A stretch of 64,000 nt of DNA, taken from positions 408,263-472,262 of the forward strand of contig JAWKPC010000002.1 in assembly GCA_041390865.1 (NCBI GenBank). Direction: 5' to 3'. Every line of letters begins with the position of its first letter. The first letter of the stretch is position 1. This DNA is from JAUIIK01 sp041390865 (lineage in GTDB: Bacteria > Chloroflexota > Chloroflexia > Thermomicrobiales > CFX8). The translations under genes were made by a program, and so were the position numbers. Below are positions 8,832 through 17,713 of the stretch, piece by piece. Below the pieces are notes generated by a model. It was not told where the DNA came from. It made no database searches and saw nothing but the letters and a program-made list of their open reading frames with translations.

Positions 8832-10256
8832 TTGGGAGGCAGCAGCTCACGATGGGCGAATTGCCTGTTCCTCGATGAAAAGCAATCGCCGGGAAGCGGT
8901 CGTACCAACTTGAGTCAGGATCGACTTCATACTTACAAGTGTAATGCGTATGTCGCTATGGTGGCTGCATTAGCAGTCGCCTTTCTTGCGACATCGTTTT
9001 CACTTGTTCCGGTGGAAGTCAGTGCCGGACTGCTCCTGACCGCGGCGCTGCTCGGCATCCTCAGTCTCATCTTCGAAGTCGGCATCGCATTCCCGCTACT
9101 CATCCATGGTGCGACGAGTTTCTCGACCGTCACCTTTATGGCGATGGTCTTCCTCCTGCCGTTCCCGACACCGGCGATCATTGGCGCGGTCGTCGTGGTG
9201 ATCAACGATCTCTGGGAACGCAAGCCGCTCCGTAGTCTGATCTTCAACTTTTCCAACTACGCGCTGACGTTCGGGCTCGCATCCTGGGCCTGGTACAGCT
9301 ACAGCAATGGCCGGCTGATCCACGAACTGCCACTGACGATTGAATCGCTGGTTGTGATTCTGTCGATTCTCGCGATCTTCTATCTGGTCAATGTCTTTAC
9401 CCTCAATGGTTACCTTGCAGTCGCGAACCGCCGTCCTTTCAGCTACATCTGGCTGACCCAGGACGCCGAGTTCCTGCTGCCCTATGTCAGCCTGCAGGTC
9501 GTCGGGATGCTCTTCGCCGCGCTATGGGGAACCGCGCCAGCGGCGATTCCCTTCCTGGTCGTACCTGCCGTGACGACCTATCTGGCCTTCGAGACGATCA
9601 AACGGCTCCAGAGCCAGACCCAGGATGCGATGATCGCCATGGCCGACGCGATCGATGCCAGAGATCCCTACACCGCCGAGCATTCGCAACGGGTGACGGA
9701 CCTCGCGGTACGCATCGCCGAGGTCTACGGGCTGCGCGCGCAGGAGATCGACCGGGTTGAGCTGGCGGCCCGGGTGCATGACCTCGGGAAAATCGGGATC
9801 AGCGACGCGATCCTTAACAAGCCCGGCCGGCTGGAGGATCACGAATGGGATCTGATGAAGGCGCACCCTGTCATCGGCGAGCAGCTTCTCGGTCCATACC
9901 GGCAGTTCCGACACGAATCGACGATTGTGCGCTATCACCACGAACGGTGGGATGGCCGGGGATATCCGGACGGGATCAAGGGCAACGACATCCCGATCGG
10001 ATCGAGAATCATCGCTGTTGCCGACTCTTTCGACGCCATGACCTCCGACCGTCCCTATCGGAAGGCCCTTCCGGACGAGGTCGCTCTGGATGAGATCCGC
10101 AAGGGCGCCTTGAGCCAGTTCGACCCGCAGGTGGTCGCGAGTTTCCTGCATGTGATGGACGACATGTCGAAGGTTACGCCGATCAAGCGCGCCTCGGAGC
10201 ACTCGGCAACGGCTAGCCCGGTCGAAGAGATCCGACAGGTGTCCGGCGCGAACTAG
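8832..10256 (+). CDS. Membrane-bound HD-GYP cyclic-di-GMP phosphodiesterase
   Basis: About seven hydrophobic segments (residues 40-255 counted from TTG 8832) form a membrane sensor region, followed by a C-terminal HD-GYP domain. Visible catalytic signatures are AEHSQRVTDLAVRIAEVYGL, ARVHDLGKIGISDAILNKPG (the metal-binding HD) and YHHERWDGRGYPDGIKG (the GYP loop), then IAVADSFDAMTSDRPYRKAL. It should hydrolyse cyclic-di-GMP in response to a membrane or external signal. The start is uncertain: TTG 8832 adds 26 unlikely residues, whereas TTG 8910 (before SQDRLHTYK) gives a more natural N-terminus just before the first membrane segment. Confidence 0.88.
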   Translation: MGGSSSRWANCLFLDEKQSPGSGRTNLSQDRLHTYKCNAYVAMVAALAVAFLATSFSLVPVEVSAGLLLTAALLGILSLIFEVGIAFPLLIHGATSFSTVTFMAMVFLLPFPTPAIIGAVVVVINDLWERKPLRSLIFNFSNYALTFGLASWAWYSYSNGRLIHELPLTIESLVVILSILAIFYLVNVFTLNGYLAVANRRPFSYIWLTQDAEFLLPYVSLQVVGMLFAALWGTAPAAIPFLVVPAVTTYLAFETIKRLQSQTQDAMIAMADAIDARDPYTAEHSQRVTDLAVRIAEVYGLRAQEIDRVELAARVHDLGKIGISDAILNKPGRLEDHEWDLMKAHPVIGEQLLGPYRQFRHESTIVRYHHERWDGRGYPDGIKGNDIPIGSRIIAVADSFDAMTSDRPYRKALPDEVALDEIRKGALSQFDPQVVASFLHVMDDMSKVTPIKRASEHSATASPVEEIRQVSGAN

Positions 10257-10884
10257 CCCGAATCAACGACAGTACCGGTCCTCGCCTGGAGACGGACGCC
10301 GGTGGTGGAGAAGGCTAGGTTAGCCACCGCGTCATTCTGGCCAGGGCAACAAGACTCGCGGTACCGGTTGTTCCGCCTCGCGAGGCTCCAATCTCCAATG
10401 TAGACCCTTCATCCCCACTCCGTGGGTGCCCAGCTGCCGCTCCGGTCAGAATGCTTGGCGCGCTGCTGGAGAATCCGGGGAGTCATACGAAGTCCGGATA
10501 AATGTTTCCCGTACCCTGTACCTGCAATGCGATGCATTGCCACGGTCGCAGGCTCCTTTGATAGGAAATTCAGGAAGTCTCCGACAAGATTCCATATCAG
10601 GTAACTCGGCCAACACAATCCGCCGAAGCGTCTATGACTGCGTATTTATGGTAGCTGGCACGTCTACACGAATCGTTGCGTCGTCCGAGAACGATCTGGG
10701 CTTGGTTGCCTCGTTTCCCTACCGTCGCTTCGATTCAACGAGATCCCTCAATCGTGCAGCCCGATCCTCTGCGCCGTGATCTTCACCAGTTGGCTATGGA
10801 GTCGGCTGGAGATGTCGAGCGATAGATCGGGCCAGTTCGGGGCAACCCGAAACAACCGTTGAAGCCGGTCGTTTCAGGCAATCC
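10257..10884. other. 628-base intergenic region with no recognised gene
   Basis: The region lies between the HD-GYP gene and the convergent ABC permease. Open frames here (for example 10426-10779) show no ribosome binding site, unbiased codon use and no recognisable domain. I see no tRNA, terminator with a T run, or clear repeat. It is also less GC-rich than its neighbours. Confidence 0.4.
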
Positions 10885-12459
10885 CTAGCGCTGGCGGAAC
10901 TGGAAGTGGAGGAACAGGCTGGCGACGGTCGTCGTTCCGATCGCGATGGCAGCCGGGCCGACGATGGTCCAGGTCGGGGCGTCAACGCCGCGGAGCATGA
11001 CTTCCTGGAGGCCGCTGATCCCGTACGTCACCGGCAGGATATAGGCGACGACCTGTACTGGCGAGAGCAGATTGTCGAGCGGCAGGAAGAACCCGCTGAA
11101 GAACACCGCAGCGAGCAGCAGGATCATCGCCGCCTGAACCGCCTGCGTTTCGGTGCTGACGATGGCGGAAATCAGGAAACCCATCCCCAGCGACGCTGCC
11201 AGAACCAGGCCGATGACAAGACAGAACTGTAGCCAGTCTCCAAGCAACGGCACGCTGAGCCCATAGATGATCACGAGTGCGAGGATGGCGCTCAGGATGG
11301 CCCCGATGATGAAGTAGGAGAGGTATTTGCCGGTCAGCACTTCGCGGGGGCTGATCGGCGCGACGCGGAACATCTCGATCGTGCCGCGTGCCCGCTCGCG
11401 AACGAGAGCCAGCGCCGTCAGGGTGATAGCGATGTGCTGGATGAGCAGCGCCAGGACGCCCGGCGCGTAGAACTCGACGAAATCGGGTGATGTCGGTGCA
11501 AGGTTGTCTTCATCCGCCACGAACGGAGCGACCAGCACGTCGGCGGGAATGGCCGGCAGTGCACGGGCGGTCTCGGCGAAATCGTCGCGCCGTTCGGCGA
11601 TGAACTCAAGGTCGGGCGCGATTGTTTCCGGCCCGGCATCCGGGTTATCCAGCTTCGTCGAGCTGTTCGTGAGGCCGGTCTGGATCTCGCTCAGATCGCG
11701 GTCGATCGATTCCAGGTTCTGAACCGGCGGGCTCTGTGGCGCGCCGGTTGCCCCGACGGAGAGAGCGGTCGCCAACAGGATCCGGCGGAACTGGGTGGCC
11801 GAATCGCGAGTTTCCCGGGTGAGTTCCCGCAGGTCCTGGAGTTCCTGCTGGGCTTGTTCCTGGTTGCCAGCTTCCAGTGCCGAATTGAGCCGGTCGATGC
11901 CGTTATTCAGCCGCGCCGGGTACTCGGTCAATTCACTAAGTCCGGTGCGCGACTGGGTAAATCCCTGTTCCAGGACTTCCCGGAGGACGAGCTGGTTGAT
12001 CTCGGAGGTCTGGACGCTCGAGTAGAACTCGAGCCAGTTGCGCTGGAACGGGACGAGCTCGTTGTAGAAGACGGTAATCTCCGCCGTTTGCCCGGAGGAG
12101 ATCGTCTCGAACGCGTTTTCCGGGAAGGCGACGACCAGATCGATGTCTCGATCTCGAAGCTCGCGCAACGCCGCTCCGCGGTCGCTTGTCACGTCCTTCA
12201 GGACGAGCGGGGAGACGAAACTATCTTCGTACGCCTGGCGGTTCGTGCTCAGGTCGCTGTCGGGAGGGATGACGAGTACTGTCTCGACCGGCGGGGTCCG
12301 GCCCTCATAGCCGACTCCGAAGAGCAGCAGCACCAGGAACGGGGCGATGATCAGGGCGACGATCAGCTGTGGCTGACGGCGTATCTGAACGATGTCCTTG
12401 CCGATGAACGCCGCCGGTCTGAGGATCATCCGCCAGAGGCGGTTAAGTAGATGTCTCAT
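10885..12459 (-). CDS. ABC-2 type transporter permease with large extracytoplasmic domain
   Basis: A 524-residue membrane protein of the ABC-2 family (YhgE/Pip and DrrB-like). One N-terminal membrane helix (about 33-52) precedes an extracytoplasmic region to about residue 345. That region contains a helical, probably coiled-coil stretch (SALEAGNQEQAQQELQDLRE). Five further helices follow, with the family-typical ALALVRERARGTIEMFRVAP loop and GKYLSYFIIGAILSAILALV. It forms an exporter with the upstream ATPase, whose stop codon overlaps this start by 4 bases (ATGA). The substrate is not predictable; drugs, lipids or surface components are possible. Confidence 0.88.
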   Translation of the reverse strand: MRHLLNRLWRMILRPAAFIGKDIVQIRRQPQLIVALIIAPFLVLLLFGVGYEGRTPPVETVLVIPPDSDLSTNRQAYEDSFVSPLVLKDVTSDRGAALRELRDRDIDLVVAFPENAFETISSGQTAEITVFYNELVPFQRNWLEFYSSVQTSEINQLVLREVLEQGFTQSRTGLSELTEYPARLNNGIDRLNSALEAGNQEQAQQELQDLRELTRETRDSATQFRRILLATALSVGATGAPQSPPVQNLESIDRDLSEIQTGLTNSSTKLDNPDAGPETIAPDLEFIAERRDDFAETARALPAIPADVLVAPFVADEDNLAPTSPDFVEFYAPGVLALLIQHIAITLTALALVRERARGTIEMFRVAPISPREVLTGKYLSYFIIGAILSAILALVIIYGLSVPLLGDWLQFCLVIGLVLAASLGMGFLISAIVSTETQAVQAAMILLLAAVFFSGFFLPLDNLLSPVQVVAYILPVTYGISGLQEVMLRGVDAPTWTIVGPAAIAIGTTTVASLFLHFQFRQR

Positions 12460-13328
12460 TCTTGGACGTCAGACGATCGCCGGACGAGCTCGACGAATAC
12501 CGTATCCAGGGAAATCTGAACCTCCTCGATCTCTTCAATCTCATGGCCCTCAGCGTTCATCGCGCCGATCAGGCGGGGAATCGCGGCGTGGGCCGACTCG
12601 ACGACGATCTCCATCTCCTTCGGGGAGGTCCGCCGCCCATCTCGTACGAAATCAAGCGCTAGAAGCTTCGCTGCGAGGTCGTCGGACAGAGCCTCCGACT
12701 TGAGCCGCACGAGCTCGCCGCCGAAGACCTGATCGCGGAGGCCGTCCGGGCTGTCACTTGCGACGACCTGGCCGTTGTTGATCAGCAGAATCCTGTCGCA
12801 CCGCTCGGTTTCGGTGATGTACTGGGTCGTAACGACCAGGGTTGCGCCGTTTTCCCGGAGATGTCCGAACATCTCCCAGATCGATTCGCGCAGCACGGGG
12901 TCGAGGCCTGCGGTGGGCTCATCAAGAACGATCAAGTCGGGCTGGTGCACGAGGGTGGCGGCGAGGGCCACGCGGCGCTGCATGCCGCCCGAGATGTCCC
13001 GGGCCAGCCGGTCGCTGGCATCCGCGAGGTCGAGCCGCTCGAGGAGCGCATCGATGCGATGGCGCCGTTCGCGGGGACCGAGTCCGTAGGTGCCTGCGGC
13101 AAAGAGCAGATTCTCCCGAACGGTCAGATCTTCATAGAGCAGGAACTGCTGCGGCAGGTAGCCGATCCGTTCCCGGTCCATACGATCGAACTTCCCGGGG
13201 GCTTTGTCGAATACCGTCACTTCTCCATGGCTTGGTTTGTACAACCCCAGAAGAAGGCGGATCATCGTGGTCTTGCCGGCGCCGCTCGGCCCGACAATGC
13301 CGATGATCTCACCTCGTGAGATATCCAC
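12456..13328 (-). CDS. ABC transporter ATPase; canonical start codon missing
   Basis: A 290-residue nucleotide-binding protein with Walker A GPSGAGKTTMIRLLLG, Q-loop region YLPQQFLLYEDLTVREN, signature ISGGMQRRVALAATLVHQPD, and Walker B LIVLDEPTAGLDPVLRE. It energises the ABC-2 permease encoded immediately downstream. The only canonical start, GTG 13328, would cut off the first strand of the domain. Clear ABC homology (LIKADDVGKTFGSVNALNTV) continues upstream in the same frame to about 13391, where only ATA and CTG codons precede a TGA at 13413-13415. An ATG at 13431 is one base out of frame. A near-cognate start or a one-base error is likely. Confidence 0.88.
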   Translation of the reverse strand: MDISRGEIIGIVGPSGAGKTTMIRLLLGLYKPSHGEVTVFDKAPGKFDRMDRERIGYLPQQFLLYEDLTVRENLLFAAGTYGLGPRERRHRIDALLERLDLADASDRLARDISGGMQRRVALAATLVHQPDLIVLDEPTAGLDPVLRESIWEMFGHLRENGATLVVTTQYITETERCDRILLINNGQVVASDSPDGLRDQVFGGELVRLKSEALSDDLAAKLLALDFVRDGRRTSPKEMEIVVESAHAAIPRLIGAMNAEGHEIEEIEEVQISLDTVFVELVRRSSDVQE

Positions 13329-13577
13329 CGTAACAGTGTTGAGGGCGTTGACGGAACCAAATGTCTTTCCGACATCATCGGCTTTGATCAGGGTATCTAT
13401 CGAACTCTCACTTCACGAGACGCGAATGCATTCCGCGTTGGGAGTCTAGCCGGACGGTATTCGCGTCGGTAGCGGTCACGATCTGGAAAGAGGATAGATT
13501 GTAATGCACAAATGCCCACAGTTCAGGGCAAATGAGGCATTCAAGAGGTTTCGGCTGCCTATGCGGGGTACAGGAGC

Positions 13578-13934
13578 TTAGAACTCGAGATCGTCATCGA
13601 GTTCGTCATGATCGAGAATCTCCAGGTCCTCATCGAGTTCCGGATCACCAAAGAGGGAAGTCCCGAAGAGTTCGAACGGCATGCCGCCGTCGATGTCGAG
13701 GTCCGGGGAGGTCGCTGAATCATCGATGTCGAACCCGGCCGGGGAGCCGGCGTCATCTCCGAGATCGAAGGATACCGGCGGCTCCGGCGTCGGTTCATGT
13801 TCAGGGGTGAAGATGATTTCGGAGGTGTCGTCGAAGCCGGGGCTGCTCTCGACCGGTTCTTCCGGCAGAAATTCGAGCTTCTCGAACTCGTCGGTATCTG
13901 GTTCATTTGGCCGGTCGATCGATCCGAATTCCAT
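13578..13934 (-). CDS. Small acidic protein of unknown function
   Basis: A 118-residue very acidic protein (MEFGSIDRPNEPDTDEFEKL start), with AGGAG eight bases before the ATG. It is rich in Asp, Glu, Pro and Phe, contains no hydrophobic helix, and ends LDHDELDDDLEF. I recognise no domain; it is probably disordered. The style of the tail resembles the small acidic protein at 31054-31593 (DHDGLGDDADVDADELHDID) and the acidic region of the TPR scaffold. It lies between the exporter operon and the riboswitch region. A role as a binding partner is speculative. Confidence 0.6.
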   Translation of the reverse strand: MEFGSIDRPNEPDTDEFEKLEFLPEEPVESSPGFDDTSEIIFTPEHEPTPEPPVSFDLGDDAGSPAGFDIDDSATSPDLDIDGGMPFELFGTSLFGDPELDEDLEILDHDELDDDLEF

Positions 13935-14097
13935 ACCCTGGCTCCTGCGATATGCTCATTCACCCGACAATCTTACGGGGTTGCGGGGCGGATGGATTGT
14001 TAACTGGTTTACAGCCAGGGCGTTGCGCGAAAGCTATTCCGTGACTTGACGGGGGACGTGCCGGCTGTTTGAATCAACGAAGAAGTGAATATTCCGA

Positions 14098-14196
14098 GGG
14101 AGCAACGGGGGCTCGGGGATGCCGGGCTGAGAGGGTAGTCGATTCACTACCGACCGTTTGGGACCTGACCTGGGTAATGCCAGCGTAGGGATGTGA
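14098..14196 (+). ncRNA. TPP (THI-box) riboswitch
   Basis: The conserved thiamine pyrophosphate aptamer is readable: GCTCGGGGATGC, then GGGCTGAGAGG, a variable P3 hairpin (GGTAGTC...ACTACC), then GACCTGACCTGGGTAATGCC and AGCGTAGGGA. CTGAGA, ACCTGA and TAATGCCAGCGTAGGGA are the diagnostic elements. It precedes an ABC importer operon whose binding protein is of the thiamine-precursor type. With the intrinsic terminator at 14249-14275, this implies transcription attenuation when TPP is plentiful. Confidence 0.95.
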
Positions 14197-14248
14197 CGAC
14201 GGACTCGGCGGGGAAACTGCCGGGTTGTCTCGGAAGGATGTGCATCGC

Positions 14249-14275
14249 AACGCTGGTCAGCAGACCGGCGTTTTT
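14249..14275 (+). terminator. Riboswitch-controlled intrinsic terminator
   Basis: AACGCTGGT (14249-14257) pairs with ACCGGCGTT (14264-14272) around a CAGCAG loop, with one G-U pair, followed directly by a run of five T ending at 14275. It lies between the TPP aptamer and the ABC ATPase gene, where an expression-platform terminator is expected. Confidence 0.85.
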
Positions 14276-14283
14276 GCATTGCC

Positions 14284-15102
14284 ATGATCATTGTTAACCA
14301 ACCGACAACGCGACGATCGCCTACCGGCGGTGAGATGGAGCTGCTCTCTGTCTCCCACCTGTCGGTCAGCTTTGACGAGATCGCGGCGATCCGGAATGTC
14401 AGCTTGAGCGTTCGGCAGGGCGAGTTCGTCGCCCTGCTCGGCCCGTCGGGCTGCGGTAAGAGCACGCTGCTCAACGCGGTCGCCGGTCTTGTCGAGCCGG
14501 ATTCCGGAGAGATTCGGCTGCAAGGCGAAGTCGTGCGGGAACTGCGCGGCAGGGTTGCCTACATGCCGCAGCGGGACGCGTTGCTGCCGTGGCGTACCGT
14601 CCTGGAAAACGCGACGCTGAGCGCCGAGGTAAGCGGCAGAGACAAGACAGAAGCGCGCGAGCGCGCCCGGGAGTTGCTGCCGCGTTTCGGTCTCGAAGGC
14701 TTCGGCGACAGCTATCCGGGAGCTCTCTCGGGAGGTATGCGGCAGCGCGCCGCGTTTCTCCGGACGGTGTTGAGCGACCGGGAAGTGATGCTCCTCGATG
14801 AGCCGTTCGGCGCGCTTGATGCGCTGACCCGCCGCTCGATGCAGGAGTGGCTGCTGGATCTCTGGAACGATCTCGGCCGAACCATCCTGATGGTCACCCA
14901 TGATGTCGAGGAAGCGCTGCTTCTGGCGGATGCCGTTGCCGTGATGACCGCGAGGCCAGGAACGATCAAGCATCGGGAGGCAGTCGACCTGCCCCGCCCG
15001 CGCTCGGCGGACATGATCGCGGCGCCGGCATTCATCGAGCAGAAGACGAATCTGCTGACCGTGCTGCGCGAGGAGCTGGGCGAGATGGGCGGCAGGCTGT
15101 GA
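14284..15102 (+). CDS. thiZ: ABC transporter ATPase, thiamine-precursor uptake (ThiZ-like)
   Basis: A nucleotide-binding protein of the nitrate/sulfonate/taurine type, up to 272 residues. Walker A is GPSGCGKSTLLNAVAGL, the signature LSGGMRQRAAFLRTVLSDRE, and Walker B VMLLDEPFGALDALTR, with the switch His in MVTHDVEEALLLAD. It powers import with the overlapping permease gene (GTGA, 4 bases). The annotated start at 14284 lies just past the terminator without an SD; ATG 14335 (MELLSVSHLSVSF), preceded by CGG, fits the family N-terminus better. The specificity for an HMP-like precursor is inferred from the TPP riboswitch and binding protein. Confidence 0.88.
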   Translation: MIIVNQPTTRRSPTGGEMELLSVSHLSVSFDEIAAIRNVSLSVRQGEFVALLGPSGCGKSTLLNAVAGLVEPDSGEIRLQGEVVRELRGRVAYMPQRDALLPWRTVLENATLSAEVSGRDKTEARERARELLPRFGLEGFGDSYPGALSGGMRQRAAFLRTVLSDREVMLLDEPFGALDALTRRSMQEWLLDLWNDLGRTILMVTHDVEEALLLADAVAVMTARPGTIKHREAVDLPRPRSADMIAAPAFIEQKTNLLTVLREELGEMGGRL

Positions 15103-15926
15103 TCGATCTGGCCCGCCGCGACGCCGTCGCCGAGCGCCCGTCTTCCAGAGCATTCGACATACGGTCGCTGACCGGATGGCTGATTCCGGCGTTCCTGCTG
15201 GCGCTGGTGATTGCCGGTTGGGAGCTCTGGGTCTGGATCGACGATACCCCGGCCTGGTTCCTGCCCGCCCCGAGCGCGGTGGCGGAGGAGGCGGTTTCGA
15301 GCCGGGCCCTGCTCTGGGAACATACCTGGACGACGCTTCAGGAGGTGTTGCTCGGCTACGCCATTGCATTAGTTGTCGGGATCGGGACGGCCCTGTTGAT
15401 CGCGTTTTCTCGCATCGCCGAGCGGACGGTCTATCCGATCATCGTCGCCAGCCAGGCGATACCGATCATCGCGCTGGCGCCGATTCTGCTGATCTGGTTC
15501 GGCTTCGGAATGACGCCGAAAATAATCGTCGTCGTCCTGCTCTGCTACTTCCCGATTGCGGTCAACATGGCCGACGGTTTGCGGGCGGCGGACAGCGATG
15601 CCCTCAACCTGCTGCGAAGCATGGGCGCCAGCCGCTGGCAGATCATGCGGATCGTCCGGATACCGTCGTCGTTGCCCTACCTCGTGTCGGGCGCCCGGAT
15701 CGCCGCCGCTGTCTCGGTCATCGGGGCGATCGTCGGGGAGTGGGTCGGAGCGTCATCCGGGCTTGGCTATCTCATGACCCGGGCGGCGTCCCAGTTTCTG
15801 ACGGCCCGGCTCTTCGCCGCCGTCGCGATCTCGGCAGTGATCGGCATCGCGCTGTTCGCGATTGTCGCGCTGATTGGCCGGGCGCTTGTGCCCTGGGCGA
15901 AAGAGGGGCCGGGGAAGAGGGATTAG
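15099..15926 (+). CDS. thiX: ABC transporter permease, thiamine-precursor uptake (ThiX-like)
   Basis: A 275-residue integral membrane protein of the SsuC/TauC-type binding-protein-dependent transport family. It has about six helices starting with LIPAFLLALVIAGWELWVWI. The EAA-type cytoplasmic loop that contacts the ATPase is visible as LNLLRSMGASRWQIMRIVRIPSSLP, here shown only as its key residues MGAS..Q...R.P. Its GTG start overlaps the ATPase stop. It is the second gene of the TPP-riboswitch operon, and 52 bases separate it from the binding protein gene. Confidence 0.88.
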   Translation: MIDLARRDAVAERPSSRAFDIRSLTGWLIPAFLLALVIAGWELWVWIDDTPAWFLPAPSAVAEEAVSSRALLWEHTWTTLQEVLLGYAIALVVGIGTALLIAFSRIAERTVYPIIVASQAIPIIALAPILLIWFGFGMTPKIIVVVLLCYFPIAVNMADGLRAADSDALNLLRSMGASRWQIMRIVRIPSSLPYLVSGARIAAAVSVIGAIVGEWVGASSGLGYLMTRAASQFLTARLFAAVAISAVIGIALFAIVALIGRALVPWAKEGPGKRD

Positions 15927-15978
15927 GGATTTGAAGCGAAATTGTGGACCGGGACGATTGAGAAAGGGAACCGGGAAC

Positions 15979-16992
15979 TTGACGAAGTATCTGAACCTGC
16001 GACTGCTGGCGTTGCTGCTGCTTGCCATACCGCTGATCGCGGCCTGCGGGGACGACGATGATGATGGAGGCGATCCGGTTGCCGTCAGCGTCGCGCTGGA
16101 CTGGTTTCCCTGGGCGCAGCATTCGGCGCTCTATCTGGCCCAGGATCGAGGGTTCTTTGAAGACGAGAACCTGGACGTGGATTTCCATGTGCCGGCGAAC
16201 CCGGAAGACGGGCTGAAGCTGGTCGGATCCGGCGAAGAGGACTTCGCGATCTCCTATGAGGCCGACGTCCTGCTGGCCCGGGGCGAGGATCTTCCGGTTC
16301 AGTCAGTCGCCGCGCTGGTCCAGCACCCGCTCAATAGCATCATGAGCCTGGAGTCGACCGGGATCGAGCGGCCGGCGGATCTGGAGGGTAAGCAGATCGG
16401 CTATGCCGGACTGCCGAGTGACGAGGCGCTGGTCAAGGCAGTGCTCGAATCGGACGGCCTGACGCTCGATGACGTCGAGCTGGTGAATGTCGGCTTCAGC
16501 CTGGCGCCTTCGCTTGTTTCAGGGCAGGTTGATGCCGTGATCGGAGCCTACTGGGTGTACGAGACGTTCCAGATCGAGAACGAGACCGGGGATACGGTTT
16601 CGGTGCTCCCGCTGACCGACTGGGGCGTGCCGGACTATTACGAGCTGGTCCTGGTCACGAGCGACGAGATGATCGAAGAGCACCCGGAAACGGTCGAACG
16701 CTTCGTGCGCGCCGTGCAGCAGGGCTATGAGGCTGCGGCCGAGGACCCGGGAGCGGCGGTCGACGCCCTGCTGGAGAACAACGAGGACGCCGTCGAAGAG
16801 GTCGAGGTTGCGAGCATCGAGCTGCTCCAGCCGTTCTGGACGAGCGATGGCGAGATCGACTTCGGCACCCAGACATCCGAGAACTGGGAGCGATACGCTG
16901 GCTGGCTCAAGGAAAACGGCTTGTTGAGCGACGATGTCGACAGCTCGGAAGCGTTTACCAACGAGTTTGTCGAGGAGGCGTCGGGCGACTAG
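15979..16992 (+). CDS. thiY: NMT1/THI5-like substrate-binding lipoprotein (ThiY-like)
   Basis: A 337-residue binding protein from TTG 15979 (SD GGGAA just upstream), with signal peptide NLRLLALLLLAIPLIAACG giving a lipid-modified Cys followed by an acidic DDDDD tether. The mature start VALDWFPWAQHSALYLAQDR is the hallmark of the NMT1/THI5-like family, which binds formylaminopyrimidine or HMP-type thiamine precursors. Also typical are LEGKQIGYAGLPSDEALVKA and the periplasmic-binding second lobe. With the ATPase and permease it forms a complete importer under TPP control. An upstream ATG at 15874 overlaps the permease and adds no homology. Confidence 0.9.
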   Translation: MTKYLNLRLLALLLLAIPLIAACGDDDDDGGDPVAVSVALDWFPWAQHSALYLAQDRGFFEDENLDVDFHVPANPEDGLKLVGSGEEDFAISYEADVLLARGEDLPVQSVAALVQHPLNSIMSLESTGIERPADLEGKQIGYAGLPSDEALVKAVLESDGLTLDDVELVNVGFSLAPSLVSGQVDAVIGAYWVYETFQIENETGDTVSVLPLTDWGVPDYYELVLVTSDEMIEEHPETVERFVRAVQQGYEAAAEDPGAAVDALLENNEDAVEEVEVASIELLQPFWTSDGEIDFGTQTSENWERYAGWLKENGLLSDDVDSSEAFTNEFVEEASGD

Positions 16993-17528
16993 CGGCGCGG
17001 CGCTGTGACCCACATCCCGATCGCGCCGATGAATGCGCCGGTCAGGAGGCCGAGAATCGCGCCGAGCGGACGAAGGTCGTTGGGATTATCGACGGTGACG
17101 CCGAGGCTGCTCTCGAAGGCTGATGCGAGGAGCATCGGCGCGACGAATGCACCGAGCGCCACGCAGACGATGGCCGTACCGACCAGCCCGAGGATGACCG
17201 GCAGCTGATCCTGCTCGTCGGCGGAAGAATTCTTGTAGGTGCTGTCTTCGTCGGCTTCGTTCCACCACTCGACGAGCTCTTCATCGGACTTCGGCGCGAT
17301 GCTCGGCTGTTTCGCCGTGCTGATCTGGCCTGCGCCGGGGACGATCATCGCGCCATCGATGCCGGATGATCCACATGTCGGACAGACTGTCACGCCGGGC
17401 GGCAGATCGACTGAACACCACTGGCAGCGCAATACTCTGCCGTTGCCGCTGGTCGTGCCGCGTTCTGCCGCAGCCTGATTCAGCCGCGCGCCGAGTTTCG
17501 GGAGTCTGCCGGTCTGGGTGTCGGCCAT
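16989..17528 (-). CDS. Zinc-ribbon protein with two C-terminal membrane helices
   Basis: A 179-residue protein starting MADTQTGRLPKLG at 17528. A four-cysteine zinc ribbon is present at about 49-67 (CQWCSVDLPPGVTVCPTCG). A hydrophilic linker follows, then two hydrophobic segments: LPVILGLVGTAIVCVALGAF and ILGLLTGAFIGAIGMWV. The C-terminus is convergent with, and overlaps by four bases, the end of the thiamine-precursor binding protein gene. No specific function is recognised. The open frame extends upstream to 17681, but that part has no coding character. Confidence 0.7.
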   Translation of the reverse strand: MADTQTGRLPKLGARLNQAAAERGTTSGNGRVLRCQWCSVDLPPGVTVCPTCGSSGIDGAMIVPGAGQISTAKQPSIAPKSDEELVEWWNEADEDSTYKNSSADEQDQLPVILGLVGTAIVCVALGAFVAPMLLASAFESSLGVTVDNPNDLRPLGAILGLLTGAFIGAIGMWVTAPRR

Positions 17529-17713
17529 GCTGCCATGCCTGCCTGTCACGCGCCGCGAGATGCGGAAGTGAACGAACGTAATAAGCCTGCAATAGGCACT
17601 GCAGACTCTCCTCTGGTTTAAGTCCGAAGGGGGTTGTGCGGCAACCGCCCGTTGGTACCATTCCGCTGTTTCTGGACACAATTCACCGGATTAGCCTGGG
17701 GAGGTTGGCGGCA

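Noticed and set aside
10426..10779. 117-codon plus-strand frame in the 10.3-10.9 kb gap
   Set aside because: No SD, no domain and a codon use unlike the neighbouring genes; likely chance.
14257..15369. 370-codon open frame on the minus strand
   Set aside because: Antisense to the thiamine-precursor ATPase and permease; it also crosses the riboswitch terminator and has no recognisable protein features.
17585..17700. Possible glycine-riboswitch-like sequence (CTCTCCTCTGG ... CCGAAGG)
   Set aside because: The GGAC closing elements and the second aptamer are missing and the pairing cannot be drawn, so the resemblance is limited to short motifs.
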